In this document: positions 44,202 through 54,197 of the stretch, in pieces
How positions within the stretch are numbered: position 1 is the stretch's first letter
Layout of the letters: each line of letters starts with the position of its first letter
Source of the DNA: Palsa-461 sp963768185
GTDB lineage: Bacteria; Actinomycetota; Acidimicrobiia; Acidimicrobiales; RAAP-2
NCBI GenBank assembly: GCA_963768185.1
Contig: CAVYGS010000004.1
Location: forward strand, 310,001-374,000
Reading direction: 5' to 3'
Length of the DNA stretch: 64,000 bases
The notes under the pieces: generated by a model
Told to the model about the DNA's origin: nothing
Database searches by the model: none
What the model saw: the letters and a program-made list of their open reading frames with translations, nothing else
Made by a program: the position numbers and the translations under genes

Positions 44202-47123
44202 GTGCATGCACTTTTGGTCGATGTCCCGGGTATGGAACCCGCCGGCCCAATCTGGATACCCGGCGTGACCGAGCAGAGTGCCGACGACCGCCACTTCAGC
44301 GGGATCATCACCCATATGGTGGTCGCCTATCTGGCCGAGACCCAGGGCGAGGAGATCCGCAGTCGCGTCCTCGCCGAGGCTGACCTGACCAACGTCGCGG
44401 AATCGCTCGCTGACGAGAGCGCCTGGTTCTCGTACGGCGAGGTCCGATCGCTGTTCGAGGCCGTTGGGCGCGTGCTGGGAGAAGATGCTCTGCGGGAGAT
44501 CGCCCTTGCGAGCCGGCTGCACGACGAATCCCGGGTCGAAATGACCCAGATGCTTCAGAGCTTCGGTTCGCCCTCCAACCTTCTCAAATCCCTGTTTGCG
44601 GCCGGGGCCGGGGAGCGGACGTCCTTCGGACTTTCCACGATCATGGGGTTTACCGGCAAGGAGCTCGCGCCCGGTGAGTGGGAGTTGACGCATCGTTTCC
44701 TGGACGGGTTTCCACCGTTCCGCGAGTGGTGCGCGTTCTCGATTGGCCTCCATGGAATGCAACCGTTGCTGTTCGGCCTGCCGCCCGGGGAGGTGGTCGA
44801 GGAGCGGTGCGGGTGTGACGGTGCTCCCGAGTGCACCTTCCGATTGCGATGGGAGACAACGGCGGACGTCACGCATCAAAAGAACTTCTTCGAGATGCGC
44901 TCGAGTCTTCTCCAGATGCGATTGGACACGCTGCAGCGGACCGTCATGGACATGATCTCGGCGCCGACCCCCGAGGAAGGCCTGAGGCGGGTGCTCGAGG
45001 CGGCGGCCCGGTCGGTCAAGGCTCCGGTCTATGTGCTCTCGATCGACCCCGGGGTGCCACTCGCCCAGCGCCTCTACTTCGGCGGCACCGGAGAGCTCCA
45101 GGCCCTGGCCTTCGCGGCGACCCTCCCCGAACGGGTCGACGGAGATCTGTTCGAGGTGATGGCGGTGGAGGTTGCGTCGACCCGCGGCAAGTTCGGCTAC
45201 CTCGGGGTCATCGAGCCGGCGTCGCGCCAGTTCCTGTCCCAGGAGCGCGATCTCGTGCTGTCCTATGCCAGCCTTGCGGCCGCGGCACTCGACTCGGCCA
45301 CGGCGCTCGAGCAGGCGAGACGTCAGGCGACCACCGCTGGGACGCTCCTCGACCTGTCGAGCACTCTGACCGAGCTCCGCAGCACCGAGGAGATGGCCCT
45401 GAACCTGGCCCGGGCGGTCGAGTCGGTGATCGACTGCGACCAGTCGATGGTGCTCGTCCACGACCCCTCGACCGGCGGTTTGGATGTGGCCGCCACCTAC
45501 GGGTTCCCCGAGTCCATGGAACACCAGCTCGCAAGGGTCACCCTGTCTCCGGCGGCGACCGAGTCCGTGAGCAGCGGGGTCACCTTCTTCCCGGCCGAGC
45601 GGCTTGCCCAGTTACGCCGTGGCCACGGCGTCCCGCTCGACGATGTGGTGGTGGCCGGCGCGTCAGCGCCGATGATCGCCAACGACCAGCTCATCGGTGC
45701 GCTGGTGGTCTACGTGTCCGACCGCCCGGAACGGCTCCGCGAGAACCCCACGCTCGGGGAGGCGCTGCGGGGACTGTCGGCCCAGGCGGCGGTGGCCATC
45801 AGGAACGCGCAGCTAGTCGACCAGGTGCGCCACCAGGCCCTCCACGACGCGCTCACTGATCTGCCGAACCGGTCGCTCGTCTTGGACCGTCTCGACCAGG
45901 CGCTGGCGCGCACCAAGCGGGACGGCACGCTCGCCGCCGCGATGTTCATCGACCTCGACGGGTTCAAGGACGTCAACGACAGCCTGGGCCATGGCGTGGG
46001 GGATCAGGTGCTCGTGGCGGTGGCCGACCGGCTCCGCGCCACAGTGCGCGGCAGCGACACGCTCGGCCGCTTGGGGGGCGACGAATTCGTCGTCGTCGCC
46101 GAGGGTGCTTCGCTGGCGGATGGCCCCCAGCCGATCGCCGAGCGGGTCCTCAAGGTGCTGCACGAGCCGTTCGAACTGGAGGGCGTCGATGGCCGCCTCT
46201 CGGTGACCGCCAGCATCGGGATCGCGATGGGCCATCGCGAGTCGGCGGGCGAGCTCCTCCGGGACGCCGACATCGCGCTGTACCACGCCAAGGAACAAGG
46301 CAAGAACTGCTTCGCCCTCTACGAGCCCGAGATGTCGCAGCGAGCCGCGGACCGCATGGACCTGGAGAAGCAGGTCCGGATCGCCGCCGAGCGCCAGCAG
46401 TTCTTCTTGCTCTACCAACCCTTCTTCGACCTCTGCACCGGCCGGGTCATCGGGGCCGAGGCATTGCTTCGCTGGCAACATCCCGAGCGCGGTGTGCTCG
46501 ACGCGCAGGACTTCGTGCCGGTGCTCGAGGACATTGGGTTGGGTGCCGAGGTCGGGCGGCAGGTGCTCGTGGAGGCCATCCGGCAGGGGAGCCACTGGCA
46601 CCAGCTCGGTTACCCCATTGACATCTCGGTCAACGTCTCTCGGGGTCAGCTCGAGAGCGGCTACTTGGCCAGCGACATCGCTCGGGCCCTGTCGCACTTC
46701 GGGTTCCCCACGTCCTCCTTCGTCGTCGAGGCTGCCGAGTCCTGCTTCGACTGCAACCTGCCGAACGTGTTGCTGGAGCTCACCCGCATCAGGGAGCTCG
46801 GGGTGCGTGTCGCCGTCGACGATTTCGGCACGGTGTCCTCCTCTCTGGCTTCCTTGAGCCAGCTTCCGGTCGACGAGGTCAAGATCGACCGCTCGTTCAT
46901 CTCGCGGATCGACGGCGCCGAGGACGGCCCGACGTTGATCCACGTCTTGGTCGAGCTGGGGAGGGCCCTCGGACTCCGGACCCTGGCCGAGGGAATCGAG
47001 ACGACGGCGCAGGTCTCCCACCTGCAGCGGGAGCGGTGCGACGGTGGGCAGGGGTTCCTGCTCGCACGGCCGCTGTCGCCGGACGCGATCGAGGAGCTCC
47101 TCGCCGACGCCTCGCGCCGCTGA
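44202..47123 (+). CDS. Cyclic-di-GMP sensor: N-terminal sensor, GAF domains, GGDEF and EAL
   Basis: 973 aa. An N-terminal ~200-residue domain ending CGCDGAPECTFRLRW (C-x-C-x5-C, reminiscent of V4R/heme-associated sensors), then two GAF-like regions, GGDEF (~residue 625, LGGDEF with an RGSD I-site five residues upstream) and EAL (~752, AEALLRW, with VDDFGT, KIDRSF and AEGIET). Both catalytic sites look intact, so it could make and break c-di-GMP. No TM segment is visible. Start uncertain: GTG 44202 or ATG 44232. Confidence 0.92.
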   Translation: MHALLVDVPGMEPAGPIWIPGVTEQSADDRHFSGIITHMVVAYLAETQGEEIRSRVLAEADLTNVAESLADESAWFSYGEVRSLFEAVGRVLGEDALREIALASRLHDESRVEMTQMLQSFGSPSNLLKSLFAAGAGERTSFGLSTIMGFTGKELAPGEWELTHRFLDGFPPFREWCAFSIGLHGMQPLLFGLPPGEVVEERCGCDGAPECTFRLRWETTADVTHQKNFFEMRSSLLQMRLDTLQRTVMDMISAPTPEEGLRRVLEAAARSVKAPVYVLSIDPGVPLAQRLYFGGTGELQALAFAATLPERVDGDLFEVMAVEVASTRGKFGYLGVIEPASRQFLSQERDLVLSYASLAAAALDSATALEQARRQATTAGTLLDLSSTLTELRSTEEMALNLARAVESVIDCDQSMVLVHDPSTGGLDVAATYGFPESMEHQLARVTLSPAATESVSSGVTFFPAERLAQLRRGHGVPLDDVVVAGASAPMIANDQLIGALVVYVSDRPERLRENPTLGEALRGLSAQAAVAIRNAQLVDQVRHQALHDALTDLPNRSLVLDRLDQALARTKRDGTLAAAMFIDLDGFKDVNDSLGHGVGDQVLVAVADRLRATVRGSDTLGRLGGDEFVVVAEGASLADGPQPIAERVLKVLHEPFELEGVDGRLSVTASIGIAMGHRESAGELLRDADIALYHAKEQGKNCFALYEPEMSQRAADRMDLEKQVRIAAERQQFFLLYQPFFDLCTGRVIGAEALLRWQHPERGVLDAQDFVPVLEDIGLGAEVGRQVLVEAIRQGSHWHQLGYPIDISVNVSRGQLESGYLASDIARALSHFGFPTSSFVVEAAESCFDCNLPNVLLELTRIRELGVRVAVDDFGTVSSSLASLSQLPVDEVKIDRSFISRIDGAEDGPTLIHVLVELGRALGLRTLAEGIETTAQVSHLQRERCDGGQGFLLARPLSPDAIEELLADASRR

Positions 47124-47240
47124 GCCTGATTCGGCGGTTCTCGGGCGTTCGGTGCTTGACGGGGCGCTCGCCGGAAGAAAACTCCCTGTTCACCGGGACG
47201 CCCGGCGATGGACGGAGTGTGAACATCCACCCATTCGGGC

Positions 47241-47246
47241 TAGATT
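47241..47246 (+). promoter_or_regulatory. Candidate -10 upstream of the amidohydrolase gene
   Basis: TAGATT, about 75 bases before ATG 47321. The leader carries AGAGGA (47310-47315). Confidence 0.45.
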
Positions 47247-47320
47247 TTGTGACGTAGCAGGCACAGATGAGCGAGGGTGGCACGGGGCCACCTCTCTTCT
47301 CACCGCTGAGAGGAATCTCC

Positions 47321-48592
47321 ATGCAACGCGACGACATGATCCTGGTCAGCATCGACGATCACATGATCGAGCCCCCGGACATGTACAAGAACCATGTGCC
47401 GGCGAAGTTTGCGGACAAGGTGCCCAAGGTCGTCCGCAACGACCAGGGCGTCGACCAGTGGGTCTTCCAGGGCCAGGCGACGTCAACACCGTTCGGCATG
47501 GCCGCGACGGTTGGGTGGCCCCGCGAGGAGTGGGGGTTCAACCCCGGGGCGTATTCGGAGCTTCGCCCCGGATGCTGGGACGTCCACCAGCGCGTGCGGG
47601 ACATGAACGCCAACGGCGTGCTGGCGTCGATGAACTTCCCGACGATGGCCGGCTTCAACGCCCGGACGTTCACCGAGGCCGTGGACAAGGAGATCGCCCT
47701 GGTCTCGCTCCAGGCCTACAACGACTGGGCCATCGACGAGTGGTGCGGCTCGTATCCGGGTCGCTTCATCCCGCTCGGCATCGTCCCGATGTGGGACATC
47801 GACCTCGCAGTCGCCGAGGTCAAGCGGCTCGCCAAGAAGGGCTGCCGATCGATCAGCTTCCTCGAAACGCCGCACGCGCAGGGATTCCCGAGCTTCCTCT
47901 CGGGCCACTGGGACCCGATGCTGAAGGCCATCTCCGACGAGAACATGGTGCTCTCGCTGCACATCGGGGCCGGGTTCGGCGTGATCCAGAAGCCCATCGA
48001 GGCTCCGGTCGACCACCTGATCGTGCTCGCCTGCCAGATCAGCGCGATCACCGCACAGGACCTGCTCTTCGGCCCGACCTTGCGGCGGTTCCCGGATCTG
48101 AGGGTCGCCCTCTCCGAAGGCGGGATCGGGTGGATCCCGTTCTACTTCGACCGGATCGACCGGCACTACGACAACCAGAAGTGGCTGAAATTGGAGGATG
48201 ACTTCGGCGGCAAGATGCCCTCGGAGGTGTTCCGCGACCACATCCTCGCCTGCTACATCACCGACCCCTCGGGGTTGTTGCTACGTGACCGGATCGGCAT
48301 TGACATCATCGCCTGGGAGTGCGACTACCCGCACACGGACACGACGTGGCCGGTGTCGCCGGAGTTCGCGTGGGGCGAGTTGCAGGCAGCGGGTTGCCGG
48401 GACGACGAGATCCACAAGATCACGTGGCAGAACGCGTGCCGGTTCTTCGACTGGGACCCCTTCAAGCACACCGCGAAGGAGCAGGCGTCGGTCGGCGCCC
48501 TCCGTGCGCTCGCCAAGGACGTCGACGTCACCCGGATGCCGCGGGCAGAGTGGCGCAAGCGAAACGAGGCCGCCGGCATCGGCGTCTTCTAA
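47321..48592 (+). CDS. Amidohydrolase-2 family metal-dependent hydrolase/decarboxylase
   Basis: 423 aa. SIDDHMIEPP provides the D-x-H-like first metal motif; HIGAGFG the next His; ECDYPHTDTTWP the Asp/His at the end. This is the ACMSD/LigW-like branch that decarboxylates or hydrolyses aromatic and cyclic acids. A second, different member begins at 62932. The promoter has a -10 at 47241. Substrate unknown. Confidence 0.9.
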   Translation: MQRDDMILVSIDDHMIEPPDMYKNHVPAKFADKVPKVVRNDQGVDQWVFQGQATSTPFGMAATVGWPREEWGFNPGAYSELRPGCWDVHQRVRDMNANGVLASMNFPTMAGFNARTFTEAVDKEIALVSLQAYNDWAIDEWCGSYPGRFIPLGIVPMWDIDLAVAEVKRLAKKGCRSISFLETPHAQGFPSFLSGHWDPMLKAISDENMVLSLHIGAGFGVIQKPIEAPVDHLIVLACQISAITAQDLLFGPTLRRFPDLRVALSEGGIGWIPFYFDRIDRHYDNQKWLKLEDDFGGKMPSEVFRDHILACYITDPSGLLLRDRIGIDIIAWECDYPHTDTTWPVSPEFAWGELQAAGCRDDEIHKITWQNACRFFDWDPFKHTAKEQASVGALRALAKDVDVTRMPRAEWRKRNEAAGIGVF

Positions 48593-48597
48593 ACGTT

Positions 48598-48620
48598 GGC
48601 GGCGGGCTTGGCCCGCCGCC
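48598..48620. terminator. Bidirectional hairpin between convergent genes
   Basis: GGCGGCGGGC-TTG-GCCCGCCGCC, perfect 10-bp arms with a 3-nt loop, five bases after the amidohydrolase stop and 28 before the convergent LLM stop. No T-tract, but its strength and position suit termination on both strands. Confidence 0.6.
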
Positions 48621-48647
48621 CGCCACCGTGACGGCCGAACCCCCGGT

Positions 48648-49619
48648 CTATTCGAGGGCTGGCAGCACCTCGTGCTCGAAGAGGCGCAGGCTCGACCACG
48701 CCAGCTCCGGAGGTATGCCGCCGCACATCGGGTTGAGAACGAGGTAGGGGACGGGCGTGATCTCCTGCTCGGCGACGAACTCGGCCGGGGTCAGCACCCG
48801 GTAGCTGCCGGTCGCGCGGAGCTCGTCGACGTCTTTCACCGTGTGATACGGGCCGGTCCCGTCGTCTTGCGCCAGCCAGCTTCCATAGGCGTTCATCTCG
48901 TGCAGGAAGAAGGGTGCCATGTCCTCCCAGCCCTCCTCGGCGTCCTGGGCGAACGCGATCACGCTGGTGGATCCCATCGGACGAGGCCCTGGATCGGGTT
49001 TGCCCAGCCGCCGGATCTCGTCGCGATAGGGCTCCCACAGCTCGGGGCTGGAGGGGATGAAACCGTCGCCGATCCTGGCGGCGCGTCGTGCCGCCGCCTC
49101 GCTGCTTCCCCCGAGGAGGATGGACGGACCCCCGGGGCGAAACGGCGCCGGGGTCAGCTGCACCCTCCGGTCCCGGAACTCGAAGGGCTCGCCCGAGAAG
49201 GCCGCCTTGAGCGTGTGCACGGCCTCGGTCACCCGACGGGGCCGGTCGCTCATCGCCACGCCGAACTGATCGAACTCCTCGTGGACGTAGCCGGCCCCGA
49301 GGATGAGGTCGACCCGGCCACGGCTCACGATGTCGAGCACGATCAGGTCCTCGGCGAGGCGCAGCGGTTCGTAGAAGGGGGCGATGAGCGCAGCGATCAT
49401 CAGCCGGATCGTGGTGGTCCGGGCCGCCATGGCGCCGAGCAGGGGGATCGGGCTGGGGAGGTACCCGTCGGAGGAGCCGTGGTGCTCCGAGACCGAGACG
49501 CTCAGTCCGCCGAGCCGGTCCGCCCACTCCGCCATCTCGATCGCCGCCTGGTAGCGATCGCCTGACGAGGTCTGCGCGATGTCGGGGTTCCGTAGGTCGA
49601 AGCGAAGTCCGAAGTGCAT
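48648..49619 (-). CDS. LLM-class flavin-dependent oxidoreductase
   Basis: 323 aa from ATG 49619 (GAGGAG five bases upstream). MHFGLRFDLRNP, VSEHHGSSDGYLPSP (EHH motif of luciferase-like proteins) and RVDLILGAGYVHEEFDQFG place it in the FMN/F420 luciferase-like superfamily. The first gene of a minus-strand operon is further right, so this is the last member: CMD, ADH, VOC, LLM. Substrate unknown. Confidence 0.9.
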   Translation of the reverse strand: MHFGLRFDLRNPDIAQTSSGDRYQAAIEMAEWADRLGGLSVSVSEHHGSSDGYLPSPIPLLGAMAARTTTIRLMIAALIAPFYEPLRLAEDLIVLDIVSRGRVDLILGAGYVHEEFDQFGVAMSDRPRRVTEAVHTLKAAFSGEPFEFRDRRVQLTPAPFRPGGPSILLGGSSEAAARRAARIGDGFIPSSPELWEPYRDEIRRLGKPDPGPRPMGSTSVIAFAQDAEEGWEDMAPFFLHEMNAYGSWLAQDDGTGPYHTVKDVDELRATGSYRVLTPAEFVAEQEITPVPYLVLNPMCGGIPPELAWSSLRLFEHEVLPALE

Positions 49620-49654
49620 TTCCACTCCTCAGGTGGTCGCGGGGCGATGGACGA

Positions 49655-50101
49655 TCACGCGGCCCCCCAATACTGTTCGAGACCCGGCTGCAGCTCCCGA
49701 CTGACGAGCTCGATCCGCGGGCCGCCTGGGCTGCGGTGATAGGCCCACACCGCGCCGCCGTCGGGTCGCACCCCCTTCGCCTCGTTGGCATACCCGTGCG
49801 CCTCGAGGACGTCGGCATCGGCCGCCACGTCGTCGGACCAGTACCCGACGTGGTGCACGCCAGAGCCAGGTACTGGAGTCCACAACGTCGAAGCGACGCT
49901 CTGGACCAACTCCACCCTCGGTTGGGTGACCGAGTAGGCGAACCGGAGGTCGAGCATGAACTCGCGGTCGGGGAGCACGACCGGGGTCTGGACGGCGAGC
50001 GGCGTGGCCCACTCGTATCCGAACATCTCGGTCATCTCGGCCAGGCCCGCATCCAGATCGTCGACGACGATTCCGACGTGGAACTGGTCCTCGCCCCTCA
50101 T
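49655..50101 (-). CDS. VOC-family protein
   Basis: 148 aa. FHVGIVVDDLDAGL (first metal His), VELVQS (Glu), VHHVGYWSDD (second His) and RIELVSRE (second Glu) give a complete two-module VOC metal site in one chain. Methylmalonyl-CoA epimerase-like or dioxygenase-like functions are possible. It is in the same operon as ADH and CMD, 10 bp from ADH. Confidence 0.88.
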   Translation of the reverse strand: MRGEDQFHVGIVVDDLDAGLAEMTEMFGYEWATPLAVQTPVVLPDREFMLDLRFAYSVTQPRVELVQSVASTLWTPVPGSGVHHVGYWSDDVAADADVLEAHGYANEAKGVRPDGGAVWAYHRSPGGPRIELVSRELQPGLEQYWGAA

Positions 50102-50111
50102 GACGGCTCGA

Positions 50112-51040
50112 TCACGACGCGAATCGCGCCGCTGCGCGGTCGGCTGCGACCCTGAAGGCCTGGGTGGCGTCCGCGAGCGGGAACCGGTGCGTGATGACCG
50201 TCTGTGGGATGTCCGGGTCCGCGGCGAGCATCGCTGCCGCCTCTTCCATGTCGCGGGTCCCGTCGTGGGCGCAGTACCCGAGGGAGGGGATCAGCCTGGC
50301 CTCTTGGCGGAACAGCGGCATCCAGTTCAGCTGGATCGGCGCGAAGTACACGCCGAGGACGACGACGTTCCCCGCCGGCCCAACCAGCTCGGCACAGCGG
50401 GCGAGGCTCTCCGGGGACCCGGCGGCCTCGACCACCACGTCGTAGGCCCCGCTCGGTCCGATCTGGGCGCCGAGCCGCTCGCCGGCCTCCTGTTGATGGG
50501 GGTGGCGAGCCTCCAGCGCGACATCTCCGACGCCCATGCGGCGGGCGCCGGCCACCGCCAGGAGGCCCAGCGCCCCCGCCCCCACGACGGCGACCCGCTT
50601 GCCCGGACCCGCCTCCGCCAGTCGCAGCGCGTGCCACGAGACCGCCGCGGGCTCGACGACGGAGGCGTCGCGCAGCTCGAGCCCGTCGGGGACGGGCACA
50701 AGCCGCTCGGACGGTGCCCGGAACTGCTCGGACATCCCGCCGTCGGCGCCGACGCCGAGCGACCGCTCCCCGTGGGTCGGACAGAGGTTGTAGGCGCCTC
50801 GCCGGCACTGCTCGCACTCCATGCACCCGTAGATGGCCTCGACGATGACCGGCGTGCCGTCGGCGCGGACACCCGCCAGCTCATGGCCGAGGAGTTGGTG
50901 CTCCCCATGCGGATGTAGCTGAGGTCGGACGCGCACACGCTGGTTGCCTTCATGTCGAGGACCTCGCCGATGCCCGGTGGTTCGTCGACATCGACCACGG
51001 CCACCCCTTCGTCCTCGGGCCTGCTCCGCACTGCCTTCAT
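50112..51040 (-). CDS. Zinc-dependent alcohol dehydrogenase (frameshifted)
   Basis: Joined ~309 aa. MKAVRSRPEDEGV starts the N-terminal frame (ATG 51040), with VCASDLSYIR holding the catalytic-zinc Cys. A base is missing near 50893-50898; the other frame resumes at LLGHELAGV and carries the four structural-zinc cysteines CMECEQCRRGAYNLC, then AVVGAGALGLLAV for NAD(P). MDR-family dehydrogenase of a primary or secondary alcohol. The ATG overlaps the upstream CMD stop (ATGA). Confidence 0.85.
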
Positions 51041-51650
51041 GACAGGGTTCCCTTCTCGTCGGTCCCCTCGGGCCGGACGGGAAGATCCGCCTGCAGCCCG
51101 ATGCTGTTGAGGACGGTGGCCAGGCAGAGGTACCCACCGATGACGAACAGCAGCTCGAAAACCTCGGCGGGGCCGAACGACGCGCTCAGGCCCTCCCACG
51201 TCTCAGGGCTCACCACAAAGTGATCGATCATCTCGTCGACGGCCCGGAGCAACGTCTGCTCCCTTGGGGTCCATACGTCGGCGTCGGGTCCCTCGAGGAC
51301 GGCCTGCAGCCGGGCCTCATCGAGCCCGACCTCGGCGCCCATCCGCCGGTGCTGGTTCCACTCGTAGCCCGATTTCGTCCGCCACGCGACGCGCAGGATC
51401 AGCAGCTCGCGGTCGCGGGATCGAGCTTGGCGTCGCCGCTCGCCAGCATGTCGGAGAAGGCCAGCCAGGTATCGCTCAAGGCCAGATGGTGGGCGAACAG
51501 CTCCAGCACGATCGGCATCGGGGGTGCGTCGGGCTTGCCCGAGAGGTACAGCTCGGGTCGGCGCAGGTACGACAGCAACACCTCTCGGGTGCGCTCGTCC
51601 CAAGTGGCGAAGGGGACCGGGGGGAGCCGGGTCTCTTGCGGAGGCGTCAT
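51037..51650 (-). CDS. Carboxymuconolactone decarboxylase/AhpD-like protein (frameshifted)
   Basis: Joined ~205 aa. ATG 51650 starts MTPPQETRLPPVPF; helices follow to SGDAKLDP, where one C is missing (51418-51420). The next frame continues RDRELLILRVAWRTKSGYEWNQHRRMGAEVGL, the CMD signature helix pair. There is no CxxC, so peroxidase activity is unlikely; gamma-carboxymuconolactone-decarboxylase-like or unknown chemistry. It leads the minus-strand operon into ADH by an ATGA overlap. Confidence 0.85.
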
Positions 51651-51866
51651 GGGCTCGAGCGCTCGGAGCGGGCCGCCGCCGGGTGACCTGGCGGAAGAGG
51701 GGTCGTCACCCCCAGAGTCCACCATCCCCGGCGCGCCGGCGCCACCGAGCCGGGACGTCACTTGACCTCTGTGGCCAGGTCTTTCGTGGCTCGTTCGGAC
51801 GGGCGGCGACGGCCCGATTCCAATAGCGTCCCAAAGGTCGCCGCAGGCGAGAAGGAGAAGGTCGCT

Positions 51867-52907
51867 ATGAGCCGAGGTCCCTATCGAGTGGTCCAGTGGG
51901 CGACCGGCAACATCGGTGCGCGCTCGCTGCGAGCGGTGATCGAGCACCCGGAGCTCGAGCTCGTCGGGGTCTATGTGTTCTCCGACGCCAAGGCCGGCAA
52001 GGACGCCGGGGAGCTGTCCGGGTTGGGACCGACCGGGGTCGTCGCGACGCGTGACGTCGACGAGATCGTCGCCCTCGAGCCCGACTGCGTGCTCTACATG
52101 GCCGACCGACCCGACATCGACGTCCTCTGCCGGTTGCTCGAGTCGGGCATCAACGTCGTGTCGACCCGGAGCGAGTTCCACCGCCCGGCCAACCTCGACC
52201 CGGCGATCCGGTCCCGCATCGAGGCGGCATGTGCAAAGGGTCGCTCGTCGCTGCACAGCACCGGGTCCAGCCCGGGGTTCATCACCGAAGCGCTGCCCAT
52301 TGCGTTGTTGTCGTTGCAGCGTCGGCTGGACCGCCTGACGATCGAGGAGTTCGCGGACATGTCATCGCGCAATTCTCCGGAGCTGATCTTCGGCCTCATG
52401 GGCTTCGGGAAGGATCCCGCGACGTTCGATCCCCGGGGGGTCGAGGCGCACGGCGGTGCAGCGTTCGCGGGCTCGCTCGGGGTCGTGGCGGACGCGCTCT
52501 CGCTGCCCCTCGATGACGTGGTGGCCTCCGGACAGGTCGCGGTCGCTCGCGAGACCGTCGATGTCGCGGCGGGGCCGGTCAAGGCCGGAACCATCGCGGC
52601 ACAACGCATGGAGGTGACCGGCATGCGCTCCGGGCGGCCACTCATCACCTTCCGGGCGAACTGGTACCTCACGGCCAGTGTCGAGCCGGCGTGGGATCTT
52701 CGGGCCACCGGGTGGCACGTCCTCGTCGAGGGTGATGCCCCGCTCGACATCGAGATCGGCTTCCCGGTCCCGCCCGACGAGTGGGCCGCGACCTCGCCGG
52801 GCCTGACCGCGCACCGACCGGTGAACGCCGTGCGCTACGTGTGCGAGGCCGAGCCCGGGATCGTGACCTCGGTCGATCTGCCACAGATCATCCCGACGCT
52901 CGGCTGA
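51867..52907 (+). CDS. Dihydrodipicolinate-reductase-like NAD(P)H-dependent oxidoreductase
   Basis: 346 aa. YRVVQWATGNIGARSLRAVIEHPELELVG is the DapB-type Rossmann N-terminus; SEFHRPANLDP and GSSPGFITEALP are family motifs. These proteins are common in mycobacterial and Acidimicrobiia lipid/steroid clusters and are annotated only generically. GAGAAGGAG precedes ATG 51867. It is divergent from the CMD operon across 216 bp, where nothing else is seen. Not lysine-pathway DapB by context. Confidence 0.85.
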   Translation: MSRGPYRVVQWATGNIGARSLRAVIEHPELELVGVYVFSDAKAGKDAGELSGLGPTGVVATRDVDEIVALEPDCVLYMADRPDIDVLCRLLESGINVVSTRSEFHRPANLDPAIRSRIEAACAKGRSSLHSTGSSPGFITEALPIALLSLQRRLDRLTIEEFADMSSRNSPELIFGLMGFGKDPATFDPRGVEAHGGAAFAGSLGVVADALSLPLDDVVASGQVAVARETVDVAAGPVKAGTIAAQRMEVTGMRSGRPLITFRANWYLTASVEPAWDLRATGWHVLVEGDAPLDIEIGFPVPPDEWAATSPGLTAHRPVNAVRYVCEAEPGIVTSVDLPQIIPTLG

Positions 52908-52987
52908 CTTGGGGATCGAGCGGGTCCACGCGGCAACAGCTGCCGGGATCGGCGCGCCGCGCCCGACGACGTCGAGCGTGGTGTGGG

Positions 52988-54181
52988 CTACCGGGTGAAG
53001 ACCGGGAGCTTTTCCCAGCCCCGAACGGTGGAGGTCCGGGCTTGCACCGCGTTGGCAGTGTCGATCTCCCACTCGGGGAACCGCTTCAGGACTTCTTCGA
53101 ACGCGACCCTGCCCTCGAGGCGGGCGAGGTGCGCACCGAGGCAGAAGTGCAGGCCATAACCGAAGGTCATGTGGCGCTGGATCTTCCGGCGCACGTCGAA
53201 GCGGTCCGGGTCCTCGAACTGGCGTTCGTCGCGGTTGGCCGACGCGTTGATGACGACCATGACGCTGCCCTCGGGGACCTTCCGACTGTGCAGCTCGACG
53301 TCGTGGGTGACATAGCGGGACTGGACGGGTGACGGCGGCTCGTAGCGGAGGCACTCTTCAAGGGCGTTGGGGATCAGCGCCGGCTGCTCCGCCAAGTCCT
53401 TGCGCTGGTCGGGGTGCTCGGCGAGCAGCACGGCCGCCCAACCGATGAGACGAGTCGTGGTCTCGTTGCCCGCTCCGGCGAGGAGCGCGATGTAGCCCAG
53501 CACCTCGTCCCGGGTGAGCGTCCGCACCGTGCCTTGCTCGTCGGTGAACTCCGCGGTGAGCAGCTCGGTCATCAAGTCGTCGGAGGGGTGCTCCATCCTC
53601 CAGTCGACGTAATCGGCGTAATCCGAGTTGAGACCCTCGAATGCGGGCGCCTCCGGCATGACCCCCTCGTCGAGGCGCAGGCCTTCGTCCATGCGGTCGC
53701 GCAGCGCCCGCTGATCCTCCTCGGGGACGCCGAGCAGCATCCCGATGGTGCGCATCGGGAGTTCGGCTCCGAGGTCCGCGATGAAGTCGAAGCCCCCGGC
53801 GTCCTCGAGCCGGTCGAGGCTCCGTTCGGCGAAGGCACGGACCTGGGGTTCGATCGCCGCGAGACGGCGGGGCGTGAACACTCGGCTGAGCAGCCCGCGG
53901 TGCAGATCGTGGTCGGGCGGGTCCTCGAAGATGAACAGGCCCGGCGGCATCGTGATGTTCGCCTTGATGATCTCGAGGACCGATCCCCGGGCCGAGCTGT
54001 AGGTCGGCCAGTCGACGAGGCAGCGCTCCACGTCGTCGTACCGGCTCACCGCGAAGAAGTCGTACTTCTCGTTGTAGTAGAGCGGCGCCTCGTCGCGCAG
54101 CCGCTTCCATACCGGATAGGGGTCGGCGTCGATCTCGAAGTCGTAGGGGTCGTAGTACGGCTCGACCTCAGCGATGGCCAT
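52988..54181 (-). CDS. Cytochrome P450
   Basis: 397 aa, soluble type. I-helix LLAGAGNETTTR, K-helix EECLRYEPP (ExxR) and heme loop FGYGLHFCLGAHLA with the thiolate Cys at ~347. It differs from the 32327 P450 (FGHGEHSC). No ferredoxin is adjacent. AGGTGGG precedes ATG 54181, and the leader contains a 12-bp hairpin. It converges on the DapB-like gene; 52908-52987 has no clear terminator. Confidence 0.95.
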   Translation of the reverse strand: MAIAEVEPYYDPYDFEIDADPYPVWKRLRDEAPLYYNEKYDFFAVSRYDDVERCLVDWPTYSSARGSVLEIIKANITMPPGLFIFEDPPDHDLHRGLLSRVFTPRRLAAIEPQVRAFAERSLDRLEDAGGFDFIADLGAELPMRTIGMLLGVPEEDQRALRDRMDEGLRLDEGVMPEAPAFEGLNSDYADYVDWRMEHPSDDLMTELLTAEFTDEQGTVRTLTRDEVLGYIALLAGAGNETTTRLIGWAAVLLAEHPDQRKDLAEQPALIPNALEECLRYEPPSPVQSRYVTHDVELHSRKVPEGSVMVVINASANRDERQFEDPDRFDVRRKIQRHMTFGYGLHFCLGAHLARLEGRVAFEEVLKRFPEWEIDTANAVQARTSTVRGWEKLPVFTR

Positions 54182-54197
54182 CCCACCTCGTTCTTTG

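Noticed and set aside
51867..52907. Lysine-pathway DapB
   Set aside because: Only the N-terminal fold matches; protein is longer and in a catabolic setting.
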